Source of the DNA: Pseudomonas sp. PA15(2017)
GTDB taxonomy: Bacteria; Pseudomonadota; Gammaproteobacteria; Pseudomonadales; Pseudomonadaceae
Reading direction: 5' to 3'
Assembly: GCF_001945395.1 (NCBI RefSeq)
Contig: NZ_MSXV01000002.1
Span: 1-64,000, forward strand
DNA: 64,000 nucleotides
Shown: positions 16,507-26,167 of the stretch, piece by piece
How the letters are laid out: each line of letters opens with the position of its first letter
Numbering within the stretch: position 1 is the stretch's first letter
The notes under the pieces: generated by a model
The model's database searches: none
The model's input: the letters and a program-made list of their open reading frames with translations, nothing else
What the model was told of the DNA's origin: nothing
Position numbers and translations under genes: made by a program

Positions 16507-17433
16507 CTACAGCCTGGCTTTCACCGCCGCCAGCCCGTCACCGCCATCGCGGGTTTTCACGCCCTCCAGCCAGCCATCGAGCACCTGCGGGTTGGCCTTG
16601 ATCCAGTTGCGGATCGCCGTGGCGTTGGCCAGCTTGCGGTTGAGCACGTCGTCCATGATGGTGTTTTCCATCTCCTGAGTGAACTTCAGGTTGGTCAGCA
16701 GCTTGCCGACGTTCGGGCATTCGGCAACAAAGCCCTTGCGGGCCAGGGTGTTGACCGAACCGGTGCTGCCGAAGAATTTCTCGCCGCCCTTGAGGTACTG
16801 CATGTCGAACTGCACGTTCATCGGGTGCGGCGTCCAGCCCAGGAACACCACGAACTCATCCCGCTTCACCGCCCGGCCGACCTGCACCAGCATGGCCTGC
16901 TCGCTCGACTCCACCAGTTTCCAGTCGCCGAGGCCGAACTCGTTGCCGGCAATCATCTGGCGGATGTAGTCGTTGGCTGGCGAGCCCGAACCGATGCCAT
17001 AGATCTTCTTGCCGAATTTGTCGGCGAATTTGGCGAGGTCGTTGAAATCCTCTACGCCGGCTTCATGGGCGTAGGTCGGCACCGCCAGGGTGTATTCGGT
17101 GCCACCGAGGTTCTCCACCACCTTGTCGATCTGCCCGCTGGCCACGTAGCGGTCGTAGTCGTGCTGGCCGGCCGGCATCCAGTTGCCGAGGAACACGTCG
17201 ACCTGCCCTTTCTGCAGCCCGGCGAAAATGATCGGCACGGCCAGGGTGCGGGTCTGCGCTTTATAGCCCAAGCCATCGAGCAGCAGGCTGGCGACGCCGT
17301 TGGTGACCGCGATGTCGCTCCAGCCTGGGTCGGCAAGGCTGACGCTGGCGCACCTGGCGTCTTCGGCCTGGGCGTACAGGCTGGCGCTCAGGGCCAGCAG
17401 GCTGGCGGTAATCACGGTCTTGAAGGGCTTCAT
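16507..17433 (-). CDS. Periplasmic glycine betaine/choline-binding protein (orphan ABC receptor)
   Basis: A 308-aa substrate-binding protein of the OpuAC/ChoX family. The signal peptide ends about residue 25 (LLALSASLYAQA-ED). The mature part has ligand-pocket features of this family: ADPGWSDI, FLGNWMPAGQHDYDRY, and VVFLGWTPHPMN with aromatic box tryptophans. It delivers choline, betaine or carnitine to an ABC permease. No permease or ATPase gene is adjacent, as for BetX/CaiX/CbcX-type orphan receptors of Pseudomonas, which share one CbcWV transporter. The frame opens 54 codons upstream, but ATG at 17433 begins the signal peptide. Which of the three receptors this corresponds to cannot be decided. 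Confidence 0.9.
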   Translation of the reverse strand: MKPFKTVITASLLALSASLYAQAEDARCASVSLADPGWSDIAVTNGVASLLLDGLGYKAQTRTLAVPIIFAGLQKGQVDVFLGNWMPAGQHDYDRYVASGQIDKVVENLGGTEYTLAVPTYAHEAGVEDFNDLAKFADKFGKKIYGIGSGSPANDYIRQMIAGNEFGLGDWKLVESSEQAMLVQVGRAVKRDEFVVFLGWTPHPMNVQFDMQYLKGGEKFFGSTGSVNTLARKGFVAECPNVGKLLTNLKFTQEMENTIMDDVLNRKLANATAIRNWIKANPQVLDGWLEGVKTRDGGDGLAAVKARL

Positions 17434-17654
17434 CGGCAGGATCCTTGTGCGTGAGGGAGCTGTAACCCTAACAGACAACGCGGCGATTCTTGCGACTTGA
17501 AAGCTGCTGGCGGTGCATACCGTTCGTCGCCATAAAGCAGAAAAAATGAACCTGGCAGAGTTTTCAACTGTCCGTCCACGGGACGTGCGGAGCACTGTTT
17601 TAGTTCATTGTTTAGGTTGCAAGTGGCTGATTTCAGGAAGGGATTCGCGGCGGC

Positions 17655-18224
17655 TTGAGTCTTCTTTCCAAGGTCATCGAATTGAATAAACTGATCCTCT
17701 CTCTGATGTTAGGCAGCACCCTCTTATGTGCTGCGGTTGATAATGCATCCGCCAGCTTCCGGGTTCACATGCAGGACGGCAGCAGCCGTGTCGTGGCACC
17801 CGCCAAGGTCGACCCGAACTCTTCCCAGGCCGTGGTCAACCGGGCGCTGACCGCCCTGGGCACGCCGTACCGCTGGGGCGGCACCAGCCTCGAACATGGT
17901 TTCGACTGCAGCGGCCTGGTCAACTATGCGTTCAAGCAGGTCGATGACCTCGACCTGCCCCGTACCTCCCGCGCGCTCTCGCGCGTCGACGGTCCTCGGG
18001 TGGCCAAGGGTGATCTCGAGCCGGGTGACCTGCTGTTCTTTCGCATTCGCGGGCGCAGTGTCGACCACGTGGCCATTTACCTGGGTAACGACCGCTTCAT
18101 CCACGCACCACGCCGCGGCACCAACGTGCGCATCGACAAGCTCAGCGATGGTTACTGGAAAAAGCACTTCCAGCTGGCTCGCCGGGTGATGCCGGAAGAC
18201 ACGCAACTGGCCAGCAATGGCTGA
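17655..18224 (+). CDS. NlpC/P60 family cell-wall peptidase
   Basis: A 189-aa secreted protein with a signal peptide and one NlpC/P60 Cys-protease domain. Catalytic Cys lies in HGFDCSGLVNY, His in VDHVAIYLG, and the third residue is probably the His of FIHAPRRG. It should cleave stem-peptide bonds in peptidoglycan. No ATG fits: a TTG at 17655 has AGGAAGGGA 12 bases upstream, and a second TTG at 17682 has AAGG 9 bases upstream and gives a tidier signal peptide (NKLILSLMLGSTLLCAA). The start is therefore uncertain by 9 codons. It is probably monocistronic. Confidence 0.87.
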   Translation: MSLLSKVIELNKLILSLMLGSTLLCAAVDNASASFRVHMQDGSSRVVAPAKVDPNSSQAVVNRALTALGTPYRWGGTSLEHGFDCSGLVNYAFKQVDDLDLPRTSRALSRVDGPRVAKGDLEPGDLLFFRIRGRSVDHVAIYLGNDRFIHAPRRGTNVRIDKLSDGYWKKHFQLARRVMPEDTQLASNG

Positions 18225-18273
18225 CGGGGTTGGCGAAGCGACTGTGGTGGCGTAAGCAGCTCTTCGCGATCTC

Positions 18274-18355
18274 GTAGGAGGGGCCGGGCGTCGATCCGCT
18301 TTAGCCCTGAGCTCTTTGGCCCCTGATAAAGCTCTGGGCTAAAGCCCCTTGCTAC
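18274..18355 (+). repeat. 82-bp imperfect palindromic repeat, copy 1
   Basis: This begins GTAGGAGGGGCCGGGCG, contains CTTTAGCCCTGAGCTC and its complement AGCTCTGGGCTAAAG, and ends GCCCCTTGCTAC. The reverse complement of 51299-51383 is clearly the same element. It fills much of the 306-bp gap between the NlpC/P60 gene and yhhQ; the rest of the gap is the yhhQ leader. Confidence 0.75.
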
Positions 18356-18492
18356 AAAATAAGCTCTGCGCGCCGTCCGCTTCTGCTTTCGAGCATCACC
18401 AGCCAGAGGCCCTCTATCCGCCGGGCGGGCTGTCCCGGTGTGGGCTCAGGCGTTAAACTGCGCGCCGCTCGTGACCATGTCGGTCGCGGCAA

Positions 18493-18525
18493 TGGGTTCC
18501 CTAACCCCATTTCACGAAAAAGGAC
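18493..18525 (+). promoter_or_regulatory. preQ1-I riboswitch
   Basis: The 33 bases ATGGGTTCCCTAACCCCATT...AAAAAGGA align closely with the Thermoanaerobacter tengcongensis preQ1-I aptamer as I recall it. Stem P1 is ATGGG (18493-18497) with CCCAT (18507-18511). The loop TTCCCTAAC contains the pairing TCC and conserved C/TAAC bases, followed by an A-rich tail and AAGGA. The TCC of the loop can pair with GGA, which is also the ribosome-binding site of yhhQ 6 bases before its ATG. Ligand binding should hide that site and shut off translation. The downstream gene encodes a queuosine-precursor transporter, which fits. Confidence 0.9.
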
Positions 18526-18530
18526 GCCCC

Positions 18531-19181
18531 ATGACCCTGCTTCCCGCCTCGGTCAGCCGCACCGTATTGGCTGCGCTGATCGCGTTTCACATCCTCATCA
18601 TCATCGCCAGTAACTACCTGGTGCAGCTGCCGATCACCCTGTTCGGCTGGCACACCACCTGGGGCGCGTTCAGCTTTCCATTCATCTTCCTGGCTACCGA
18701 CCTCACCGTGCGGCTGATCGGCAAGCACGCCGCGCGCGCGGTCATCGCCCGGGTGATGGTGCCGGCGTTGATCGCGTCCTACATCGTTTCCGTGCTTTTT
18801 CATGAGGGCGCGTTCGGCGGTCTGGCAGCGCTGGGCGAATTCAATTTGTTCGTGTTCCGCATCGCCCTGGCCAGCTTCCTTGCCTATGTGCTCGGCCAGC
18901 TGCTCGACATCCAGGTGTTCGACCGCCTGCGCCAGCTCAAGCAATGGTGGGTCGCCCCGGCCGCGTCGAGCGTGTTCGGCCAGGCCATGGACACCCTGGC
19001 GTTCTTCTCCATCGCCTTCTGGCAGAGCAGTGACCCGTTCATGGCCGCCAATTGGGTGGAGATCGCCGTGGTCGACTACGTGATCAAGCTGGCGGTCAGC
19101 CTGGCGCTGTTCGTGCCGCTGTACGGCATGCTGCTTGGCGCCATCGTACGGCGGTTACCGCAGCGCACCGTAATGAACTGA
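18531..19181 (+). CDS. yhhQ: Queuosine precursor transporter (YhhQ, preQ0/preQ1)
   Basis: A 216-aa inner-membrane protein of the COG1738/DUF165 family with about six helices. Blocks such as ASNYLVQLPI, GAFSFPFIFLATDLTVRLIGK and SSVFGQAMDTLAFFSIAF are typical. It imports 7-deazaguanine precursors for queuosine in tRNA. ATG at 18531 follows AAGGA; the frame opens 31 codons earlier but that part lies over the riboswitch. A strong terminator follows. Confidence 0.93.
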   Translation: MTLLPASVSRTVLAALIAFHILIIIASNYLVQLPITLFGWHTTWGAFSFPFIFLATDLTVRLIGKHAARAVIARVMVPALIASYIVSVLFHEGAFGGLAALGEFNLFVFRIALASFLAYVLGQLLDIQVFDRLRQLKQWWVAPAASSVFGQAMDTLAFFSIAFWQSSDPFMAANWVEIAVVDYVIKLAVSLALFVPLYGMLLGAIVRRLPQRTVMN

Positions 19182-19195
19182 AGCAGGCCTGAACG

Positions 19196-19232
19196 AAAAC
19201 GCCGGATTCCCTCGCGGGAATCCGGCGTTTTT
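19196..19232. terminator. Bidirectional Rho-independent terminator
   Basis: A perfect stem of about 16 bp (19196-19211 with 19216-19231) with a TCGC tetraloop starts with AAAAC and ends with a run of T, so it works in both directions. It lies between the ends of convergent yhhQ and the MFS gene. Confidence 0.95.
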
Positions 19233-19251
19233 CATGGTATGCATGATTCGT

Positions 19252-20541
19252 TCAGCGCGCCGCGGCCGCTATGGGCAATGCCTGCAGGCGCGACAGGTGC
19301 AGCGCCACGGCCAGGGAAATCAGCAGCAGCGAGCCGATGAACAGGCCCAGGCCGTCCCAGCCGCCAGCCTGCCAGAACAACCCGCCCAGGGTGCCGGCGA
19401 CACTAGAGCCCAGGTAGTAGCAGAATAGGTACAGCGACGACGCCTGGCCCTTGGCCTGGGTGGCGCGCCGACCGATCCAGCTGCTCGACACCGAGTGGGC
19501 GCCGAAGAAGCCGAAGGTGAACAGCAGCATGCCGACCAGGATCACCGGCAGCACGTTGAACAGGGTCATTACCAGGCCCGCCAGCATCAGGCCGATCACC
19601 GCCCAGAGCACCTTGCGACGGCCCAGCTTGTCGGCCAGCGCGCCGATCTGCGCCGAGCTGTAGATACCCGACAGGTAAACGATCGACAGCAGGCCGATGC
19701 TGGTCTGGTCGAGCTTGAACGGCGCCTCGATCAGCCGGTAACCGATGTAGTTGAACAGGGTCACGAAGGCGCCCATCAGCAGGAAGCCCTGGAGGAACAG
19801 CCACGGCAGGCCGGCATCCCGAAATTGCAGGGTGTAACCCTGCAGCAGGCTGCGCGGGCGCAGCGAGCGTGGGCGGAAGTTGCGTGACTCGGGCAGCAGG
19901 CGCCAGAACGCGGCGCCGGCCAGAAGGCCCAGGCCACCCAGGGTGCCGAGCACTGCGTGCCAGGACATGAAGTCCACCAATACGCCGCTGAGCAGACGCC
20001 CGCTCATGCCTCCGATGGCGTTGCCGCCTATATACACGCCCATGGCCAGGCCCAGGTGCAGCGGATCGATTTCCTCGCTCAGGTAGCTCATGGCCACGGC
20101 GGCCAAGCCGCTGAGCGCCAGGCCGACCAAAGCGCGCATCACCAGCACGCCTTCCCAGGTCGGCATCAGTGCACTGCCCACGGTGAACAAGGCGGCGGCG
20201 AGCAGCGACACGACCATCACTGGCTTGCGGCCGAGCGCATCGGACAGCGGCCCGGTTATCAACAGGCCCAGAGCGAGGGTGATGGTGGACACGGAGAGGA
20301 TCAGGCTGCTTTGTGCGGCGCTCAGATCGAACTGCTGCGCCAGCATCGGCATCATCGGCTGTACGCAATAGAGCAGCGCGAAGGTGGCGAAACCGCCGCT
20401 GCACATGGCGAGAATGGTGCGCAGAAAGGCGCGGGTGCCCTTCTGGATATAAACGGGCTCCAGTGGAGCGCTGCGGGGAGCAGGGTCCTCATTTTGGGTG
20501 CTGACGCACTCGTCCGATGCGTGGGGAACAGGCTGACTCAT
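19252..20541 (-). CDS. MFS transporter (YnfM/AraJ-like efflux type)
   Basis: A 429-aa inner-membrane transporter with about 12 helices after a 45-residue hydrophilic N-terminus. The loop 2-3 motif is GPLSDALGRKPVM and a second copy is GALADKLGRRKVL, both classical MFS signatures. It is transcribed away from a LysR regulator, which probably controls it. ATG at 20541 follows GAGG at a proper distance; the frame opens 15 codons earlier. The substrate is unknown. Confidence 0.9.
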   Translation of the reverse strand: MSQPVPHASDECVSTQNEDPAPRSAPLEPVYIQKGTRAFLRTILAMCSGGFATFALLYCVQPMMPMLAQQFDLSAAQSSLILSVSTITLALGLLITGPLSDALGRKPVMVVSLLAAALFTVGSALMPTWEGVLVMRALVGLALSGLAAVAMSYLSEEIDPLHLGLAMGVYIGGNAIGGMSGRLLSGVLVDFMSWHAVLGTLGGLGLLAGAAFWRLLPESRNFRPRSLRPRSLLQGYTLQFRDAGLPWLFLQGFLLMGAFVTLFNYIGYRLIEAPFKLDQTSIGLLSIVYLSGIYSSAQIGALADKLGRRKVLWAVIGLMLAGLVMTLFNVLPVILVGMLLFTFGFFGAHSVSSSWIGRRATQAKGQASSLYLFCYYLGSSVAGTLGGLFWQAGGWDGLGLFIGSLLLISLAVALHLSRLQALPIAAAAR

Positions 20542-20714
20542 TACGACCTCTTTAACACTCGATTCCCAGGCGAAGCGCCGCCGCATGCACAGGCGAATGC
20601 CGGCACGGGTGGTTGTTGTTATTGGGAATGGTCACAAGGATAAGTAGGCCAGCAAGTTCTTTCCAATATAATATTCGACACGATCGATACGTTTTACGAC
20701 CTATTGGAGCGAAC
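20542..20714. promoter_or_regulatory. Divergent promoter region, MFS transporter / LysR regulator
   Basis: These 173 bp separate divergent genes and must hold both promoters and the LysR operator. The part from about 20655 to 20705 is AT-rich (CCAATATAATATTCGAC, then CGATACGTTTTACGACC). I could not fix a T-N11-A box with confidence. The LysR gene has TTGGAGC as ribosome-binding site. Confidence 0.5.
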
Positions 20715-21614
20715 ATGGAACTGCGTCATCTGCGCTATTTCGTGGCGGTTGCCGAGGAGTTGCACTTTGGCCGGGCCGCCGACCTGCTGGGCATCTCCCA
20801 ACCGCCGCTGAGCCAGCAGATCCAGGCGTTGGAGCAGGAACTCGGGGTTCGCCTGTTCGAACGTAGCAACCGCCACGTGGCGCTCACCGATGCCGGGCGG
20901 CTGTTTCTCGAGGAGACGCGGCAGACCCTGGCCCAGGTCAGCAAGTCGGTGGACGTGGTGCGCCGCGCCGAACAGGGCGAAATCGGCGAGCTGCAAATCG
21001 GCTTCACCGCCTCGGCGCCCTTCGTGTCGATCATTCCTCGTGCGGTGTTCGCCTTTCGCCAGGCGTTTGCGGCGGTGCACCTGGACCTGCAGGAGATGAC
21101 CAGCAGCCAGGTCTGCCAGGCGCTGGTGGAAAAGAAGCTGCAGATCGGCATGATCCGCCCGCTGGAGCTGCCGGGCGAGCTGGATGCCGTGGAGTTGCTC
21201 CGCGAGCCGCTGGTGGCGCTGCTGCATGCCGGGCATCCGCTGGCGGGCGAACACAACGGCGGGCTGGCGCTGGCCGAACTGGCCGACCAGCCGTTCGTGT
21301 TCTTCCCACGCAGCTACGGCACCGGCCTGTACGGCCAGCTGTTCAGCCTGGCCCGCCAGGCCGGTTTCACCCCGCGCATCACCCAGGAGGCCCACGAGGC
21401 GCTGACCATCATCGGCCTGGTGGCCGCGGGGCTTGGGGTTTCGGTGTTGCCGGCGTCGTTTCGGCGCATTCGTATCGATGGCGTGGTGTTTCGCACCCTG
21501 ACCGATACCGACGCCACCACCGCGGTGTGGCTGGTCAAACGTCGCCAGGAACGTTCGCCCCTGGCCCAGGCCTTCATCGATCTGCTGACCCGCGAGGTGC
21601 AGGCGCTCAAGTAG
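20715..21614 (+). CDS. LysR family transcriptional regulator
   Basis: A 299-aa regulator. The N-terminal winged helix-turn-helix is MELRHLRYFVAVAEELHFGRAA, then ISQPPLSQQIQALEQELG, the BenM/CatM-like subgroup pattern. The co-inducer domain follows (IGFTASAPFVSIIPRAV...). It is divergent from the MFS gene and probably regulates it in response to that transporter's substrate. ATG at 20715 is preceded by GGAGC; earlier in-frame starts lie in the promoter region. Confidence 0.92.
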   Translation: MELRHLRYFVAVAEELHFGRAADLLGISQPPLSQQIQALEQELGVRLFERSNRHVALTDAGRLFLEETRQTLAQVSKSVDVVRRAEQGEIGELQIGFTASAPFVSIIPRAVFAFRQAFAAVHLDLQEMTSSQVCQALVEKKLQIGMIRPLELPGELDAVELLREPLVALLHAGHPLAGEHNGGLALAELADQPFVFFPRSYGTGLYGQLFSLARQAGFTPRITQEAHEALTIIGLVAAGLGVSVLPASFRRIRIDGVVFRTLTDTDATTAVWLVKRRQERSPLAQAFIDLLTREVQALK

Positions 21615-21636
21615 CCTTGGTAACCCGGACTACGGC

Positions 21637-21954
21637 TTATTGAGCGGCTTTATCCAGCTTACGCAGAAATACCGACATTTCCTTTTCCGCCTGCTTGTCA
21701 CCCTTGGCCTGCGCCGCCTGAAGGCCGCTCTGCCAGGCGTTGCGGGCAGCGTCCGGGTTACCGGCAGATTGAAGGGCCTTGCCGAGCAGCTTCCACGCCG
21801 CCGAATACTGCGGGTCGTGTTCGACGCAGCGTTGCAGGTGTTCGGCAGCCTTGCTGGCATCGCCGGCATCCAGATAACCCTTGCCCAGGCCGAAGCGCAG
21901 CAGTGAGTTATCCACACCCTTGGCCAGCATCTTTTCCAGTGCGTCGGTGGTCAT
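21637..21954 (-). CDS. Tetratricopeptide repeat protein
   Basis: A 105-aa soluble protein with about two TPR-type repeats (LRFGLGKGYLDAGDASKAAEHL and AWKLLGKALQSAGNPDAARNAW). TPR proteins bind other proteins; the partner is unknown. It lies 11 bp downstream of trkA on the same strand and ends 22 bp from the convergent LysR gene. Confidence 0.85.
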   Translation of the reverse strand: MTTDALEKMLAKGVDNSLLRFGLGKGYLDAGDASKAAEHLQRCVEHDPQYSAAWKLLGKALQSAGNPDAARNAWQSGLQAAQAKGDKQAEKEMSVFLRKLDKAAQ

Positions 21955-21965
21955 GAAAGGCTCCC

Positions 21966-23339
21966 CTAGAAGAAGGTCAGGCCGACCTGGAACAGCCGTT
22001 CCACATCGCGGATGTGCTTCTTGTCCATCAGGAACAGGATCACGTGGTCGCCGGACTCGATCACCGTCACGTCGTGGGCGATCAGCACTTCCTCGTCGCG
22101 GATGATCGCGCCGATGGTGGTGCCCGGCGGCAACGAGATGTCCTTGATCGCCTTGCCGACCACCTTGCTCGAGCGCGCATCGCCGTGGGCGATGGCCTCG
22201 ATGGCTTCGGCAGCGCCCCGGCGCAGTGAATGCACGCTTTCGATGTCACCGCGGCGTACGTGGGTCAGCAGGCTGCCGATGGTGGCCAGCTGCGGGCTGA
22301 TGGCGATGTCGATTTCGCCGCCCTGGATCAGGTCGACGTAGGCCGGGTTGTTGATCAGCGTCATCACCTTGCGCGCGCCCAGACGCTTGGCCAGCAGCGA
22401 CGACATGATGTTGGCTTCGTCGTCGTTGGTCAGGGCCAGGAAGATGTCGGCGTCCTTGATGTTCTCTTCCACCAGCAGGTCGCGGTCCGACGAGCTGCCC
22501 TGCAGCACGATGGTGCTTTCCAGGTTTTCCGAGAGGTAGCGGCAGCGCGCCGGGTTCATCTCGATGATCTTCACCTGATAGCGGCTCTCGATGGCTTCGG
22601 CCAGGCGCTCGCCGATATGCCCGCCGCCAGCGATCACCACCCGCTTGTATTCGTTCTCGACGCGGCGCATTTCGCTCATCACCGCGCGGATGTCGGCCTT
22701 GGCGGCGATGAAGAACACTTCGTCGTCGGCTTCGATCACCGTATCGCCCTGGGGCATGATTGCCCGGTCACGGCGGAAGATCGCCGCCACCCGGGTGTCG
22801 ACCTTGGGCATGTGCTGGCGGATCTGCTTGAGCTGCTGACCGACCAGCGGGCCGCCGTAGTACGCCTTGACGCCGACCAGCTGGGCCTTGCCCTCGGCGA
22901 AGTCGATCACCTGCAGCGCACCGGGGTATTCGATCAGGCGCTTGATGTAGTTGGTCACCACCTGCTCGGGGCTGATCAGCACGTCGACCGGGATGGCTTC
23001 GTTGTCGAACAGCGCCTCGCGGGTCAGGTAGGCTGCCTCGCGTACCCGCGCGATGCGCGTTGGCGTATGGAACAGGGTGTAGGCGACCTGGCAGGCGATC
23101 ATGTTGACTTCGTCGCTGTTGGTCACCGCCACCAGCATGTCGGCATCGTCGGCGCCGGCCTGGCGCAGCACGGTGGGAAACGAGCCCTTGCCCTGTACGG
23201 TGCGGATGTCGAGGCGATCCCCGAGGGCGCGCAGGCGATCACCGTCGGTATCCACCACGGTGATGTCGTTGGCCTCGCTGGCCAGGTGCTCGGCCAGGGT
23301 ACCGCCGACCTGGCCGGCGCCGAGGATGATGATCTTCAT
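21966..23339 (-). CDS. trkA: Trk potassium uptake system NAD-binding protein TrkA
   Basis: A 457-aa cytosolic protein that gates TrkH/TrkG potassium channels. It has two tandem RCK units, each with a Rossmann fold and a TrkA_C domain: [19 protein letters not shown] at the N-terminus and [18 protein letters not shown] near residue 233. ATG overlaps the rsmB stop by 4 bp. No trkH is in the window, as in P. aeruginosa. Confidence 0.97.
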   Translation of the reverse strand: MKIIILGAGQVGGTLAEHLASEANDITVVDTDGDRLRALGDRLDIRTVQGKGSFPTVLRQAGADDADMLVAVTNSDEVNMIACQVAYTLFHTPTRIARVREAAYLTREALFDNEAIPVDVLISPEQVVTNYIKRLIEYPGALQVIDFAEGKAQLVGVKAYYGGPLVGQQLKQIRQHMPKVDTRVAAIFRRDRAIMPQGDTVIEADDEVFFIAAKADIRAVMSEMRRVENEYKRVVIAGGGHIGERLAEAIESRYQVKIIEMNPARCRYLSENLESTIVLQGSSSDRDLLVEENIKDADIFLALTNDDEANIMSSLLAKRLGARKVMTLINNPAYVDLIQGGEIDIAISPQLATIGSLLTHVRRGDIESVHSLRRGAAEAIEAIAHGDARSSKVVGKAIKDISLPPGTTIGAIIRDEEVLIAHDVTVIESGDHVILFLMDKKHIRDVERLFQVGLTFF

Positions 23340-24652
23340 CGGGTTGCTCCAGCGGCTGCGATCTTGATCAGCTTGGCATAGTAGAAACCATCATGGCCGT
23401 CCTGCTGGGCGAGCAACTGCCGGCCATGGGGCTGCTTGAGGCCGAACGGGCCGGCGATGTCCAGCTCGCGGGCGCCGGGCGTGCGCGCCAGAAAGGCCTC
23501 GATGACCTCGGTGTTTTCCGTCGGCAGCGTCGAGCAGGTGGCGTACAGCAGGATGCCGCCGACCTCCAGGGTCGGCCACATCGCGTCGAGCAGCTCGCCC
23601 TGCAGCGTGGCCAGCGCCGGAATGTCATCGGCCTTGCGGGTCAGCTTGATGTCCGGGTGGCGGCGGATCACGCCGGTGGCCGAGCAGGGCGCATCGAGCA
23701 GGATGCGCTGGAACGGCTTGCCGTCCCACCAGGCGGCCGTGTCGCGGCCATCGGCGGCGATCAGTTGGGCATCCAGGCCCAAGCGGTCGAGGTTCTCGCG
23801 CACGCGCAGCAGGCGCTTGGCCTCCAAGTCCACGGCCACCACTTCGCTCAGTGCCGGTTCGGCTTCCAGCACATGGCAGGTCTTGCCACCGGGCGCTGCG
23901 CAGGCATCCAGCACGCGCTGGCCGGGCGCCAGTTGCAGCAGGTCGGCGGCCAGTTGCGCGGCCTCGTCCTGCACGCTGACGTGGCCCTCGGCGAAGCCGG
24001 GCAGCAGGGTGACGTCGCAGGCCTGCAAGAGGCGGATGCCGTCACGGCTGAAGGTGCAGGGCTCGGCTTCGAAATCGACCTGGCGCAGCCGCGCCAGGTA
24101 GTCATCGCGGCTGCCGTGGCGGCGGTTGACCCGCAGGATCAACGGCGGGTGGGCATTGTTGGCGGCGCAGATGGCCTGCCAATGCTCCGGCCAGAAGGCC
24201 TTGAGCTGCTTCTGCAGCCAGCGCGGATGGGCGCTGTGCAGCACCGGGTCGCGATCCAGCGCCTGGATCAGGCTGTCGCCCTCACGCTGGGCGTTGCGCA
24301 GTACGGCGTTGAGCAGGCCCTTGGCCGAGGTCTTCTTCAGCTTGTCGACGCAGCCGACCGTCTCGCCAATTGCCGCGTGGGCGGGGATGCGCGTGTAGAA
24401 CAGCTGATAGAGGCCGACCAGCAGCAGGGCCTCGAGGTCGCGGTCGCCTTCCTTGAAGGGCTTGCGCAACAGCTTGCCAGCGATCAGCTCGAGGCGTGGT
24501 TGCCAGCGTGCCGCACCAAAGGCCAGATCCTGGGCGAGGCCGCGGTCGCGGGCCTCGACCTTGTCGAGCAGCGGCGGCAGGCTGGTGCCCAGCGAGGCCT
24601 TGCCTTCGAGCACCGCGGCCAGGGCGCGGGCCGCGGCCAGCCTGGGGTTCAT
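23336..24652 (-). CDS. rsmB: 16S rRNA (cytosine-967-C5)-methyltransferase RsmB
   Basis: A 438-aa enzyme that makes m5C967 in 16S rRNA. The N-terminal NusB-like RNA-binding domain (about 1-135) is followed by the methyltransferase domain with [17 protein letters not shown] (motif I), [17 protein letters not shown] with the motif IV Cys, and [15 protein letters not shown] with the catalytic motif VI Cys. It overlaps fmt and trkA by 4 bp each. Confidence 0.96.
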   Translation of the reverse strand: MNPRLAAARALAAVLEGKASLGTSLPPLLDKVEARDRGLAQDLAFGAARWQPRLELIAGKLLRKPFKEGDRDLEALLLVGLYQLFYTRIPAHAAIGETVGCVDKLKKTSAKGLLNAVLRNAQREGDSLIQALDRDPVLHSAHPRWLQKQLKAFWPEHWQAICAANNAHPPLILRVNRRHGSRDDYLARLRQVDFEAEPCTFSRDGIRLLQACDVTLLPGFAEGHVSVQDEAAQLAADLLQLAPGQRVLDACAAPGGKTCHVLEAEPALSEVVAVDLEAKRLLRVRENLDRLGLDAQLIAADGRDTAAWWDGKPFQRILLDAPCSATGVIRRHPDIKLTRKADDIPALATLQGELLDAMWPTLEVGGILLYATCSTLPTENTEVIEAFLARTPGARELDIAGPFGLKQPHGRQLLAQQDGHDGFYYAKLIKIAAAGATR

Positions 24653-25590
24653 GCCAGCACCGTGCCGACGGCGAACTGCTCGCGGCGGCTGTTGAACAGG
24701 TCGCTGAAGTTCAGTGCCTTGCCGCCGGGCAATTGCAGGCGGGTGAGCAGCAGGGCGCCGCTGCCACAGGCGACGGTCAGGCCGTCCTTGCTGGCGGCGA
24801 GAATTTCCCCGGGCTGGCCCTGGCCTTCACCGATACGCCCGGCCAGCACCTTGAGCGGCGCCTCGTTGAGCGTGCTGTGGCAGATCGGCCAGGGGTTGAA
24901 GGCGCGGATCAGCCGCTCCAGATCGATGGCCGGGCGGCTCCAGTCGATGCGCGCTTCATCCTTGTTCAGCTTGTGGGCGTAGTTGGCCTGGGCATCGTCC
25001 TGCACTTCGCCCATCAGGGTGCCGCTGGCCAGGCCCGCGATGGCCTCGATCACCGCCGGCGGGCCGAGCTCGGCCAGGCGGTCGTGGAGACTGCCGCCGG
25101 TGTCTTGGGCAGTGATCGGGGTGCGCACCTTGAGCAGCATCGGCCCGCTGTCCAGGCCGGCTTCCATCTGCATCACGGTCACGCCGCTCTCGGCATCGCC
25201 GGCCTGCACGGCACGCTGGATCGGCGCCGCACCGCGCCAGCGCGGCAGCAGCGAGGCATGGCTGTTGATACAGCCGAAGCGCGGAATATCCAGCACCGCC
25301 TGGGGCAGGATCAGGCCGTAGGCGACCACCACCAGCAGATCCGGCTGCAGCGCGGCCAGCTCGGCTTGCGCAGCGGCATCCTTGAGACTCGGCGGCTGCA
25401 AGACGGCAATGGCGTTTTCCAGGGCGAGCTGTTTGACCGGACTGGGCATCAGCTTCTGGCCACGGCCGGCCGGGCGATCCGGCTGGGTGTACACGGCGAC
25501 GATCTGGTGGTCGGTGCCGAGCAGCGCCTTGAGGTGGGCGGCGGCGAATTCCGGGGTGCCGGCGAATACGATACGCAGAGCTTCGGTCAT
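24649..25590 (-). CDS. fmt: Methionyl-tRNA formyltransferase
   Basis: A 313-aa enzyme that formylates initiator Met-tRNA using 10-formyl-THF. The N-terminal [20 protein letters not shown] is typical, with catalytic [16 protein letters not shown] (substrate loop) and the Asn/His/Asp set around INSHASLLP and [17 protein letters not shown]. The C-terminal OB-fold domain is present. The frame is open 53 codons further upstream but ATG at 25590 begins the family sequence. The gap to def is 70 bp. Confidence 0.96.
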   Translation of the reverse strand: MTEALRIVFAGTPEFAAAHLKALLGTDHQIVAVYTQPDRPAGRGQKLMPSPVKQLALENAIAVLQPPSLKDAAAQAELAALQPDLLVVVAYGLILPQAVLDIPRFGCINSHASLLPRWRGAAPIQRAVQAGDAESGVTVMQMEAGLDSGPMLLKVRTPITAQDTGGSLHDRLAELGPPAVIEAIAGLASGTLMGEVQDDAQANYAHKLNKDEARIDWSRPAIDLERLIRAFNPWPICHSTLNEAPLKVLAGRIGEGQGQPGEILAASKDGLTVACGSGALLLTRLQLPGGKALNFSDLFNSRREQFAVGTVLA

Positions 25591-25660
25591 GGGGTCTCGC
25601 TTTGACTGGGTGCTGGAAAAACAAAAGGCTTGCCGCGGCAAGCCTTTGTTGGAGGCCCGA

Positions 25661-26167
25661 TCAGGCCTGCTGGCGGTGCTGCTTTTCCAGCTTCTTCTTG
25701 ATGCGGTCGCGCTTGAGCGTGGACAGGTAGTCGACGAACAGCTTGCCATTAAGGTGGTCGCACTCGTGCTGGATGCACACGGCGAGCAGGCCCTCGGCGA
25801 TCATCTCGAACGGCTTGCCGTCGCGATCCAGGGCGTTGATCTTCACCTTCTGCGGGCGGTCCACGTTTTCATAGAAACCGGGCACCGACAGACAGCCCTC
25901 CTGGTACTGATCCATCTCCTCGGTCAGCGACTCGAAGGTGGGGTTGATGAAGACCAGCGGCTCGCTCTTGTCTTCGGACAGATCCATCACCACCACGCGC
26001 TTGTGCACATTCACCTGGGTGGCGGCGAGGCCGATACCGGGAGCGTCGTACATGGTTTCGAACATGTCGTCGATCAGTTGACGCAGGGCGTCGTCGACCA
26101 CATCCACCGGCTTGGCGATGGTGCGCAGGCGCGGATCGGGAAATTCGAGAATGTTTAAAATCGCCAT
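25661..26167 (-). CDS. def: Peptide deformylase
   Basis: A 168-aa metalloenzyme that removes the N-formyl group from new proteins. All three motifs are present: GIGLAATQV (motif I), EGCLSVP with the metal-binding Cys (motif II), and QHECDHLNG with HExxH (motif III). ATG at 26167 starts the conserved [16 protein letters not shown]. It leads the def-fmt-rsmB-trkA operon and is divergent from the LysM gene. Confidence 0.97.
   Translation of the reverse strand: MAILNILEFPDPRLRTIAKPVDVVDDALRQLIDDMFETMYDAPGIGLAATQVNVHKRVVVMDLSEDKSEPLVFINPTFESLTEEMDQYQEGCLSVPGFYENVDRPQKVKINALDRDGKPFEMIAEGLLAVCIQHECDHLNGKLFVDYLSTLKRDRIKKKLEKQHRQQA

Noticed and set aside
16507..17433. Specific assignment as betX by synteny with PA3236
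   Set aside because: I first linked it to the neighbouring lpxL gene as near PA3242, but the local order fits PA0011-PA0012 instead, so synteny does not support that name.
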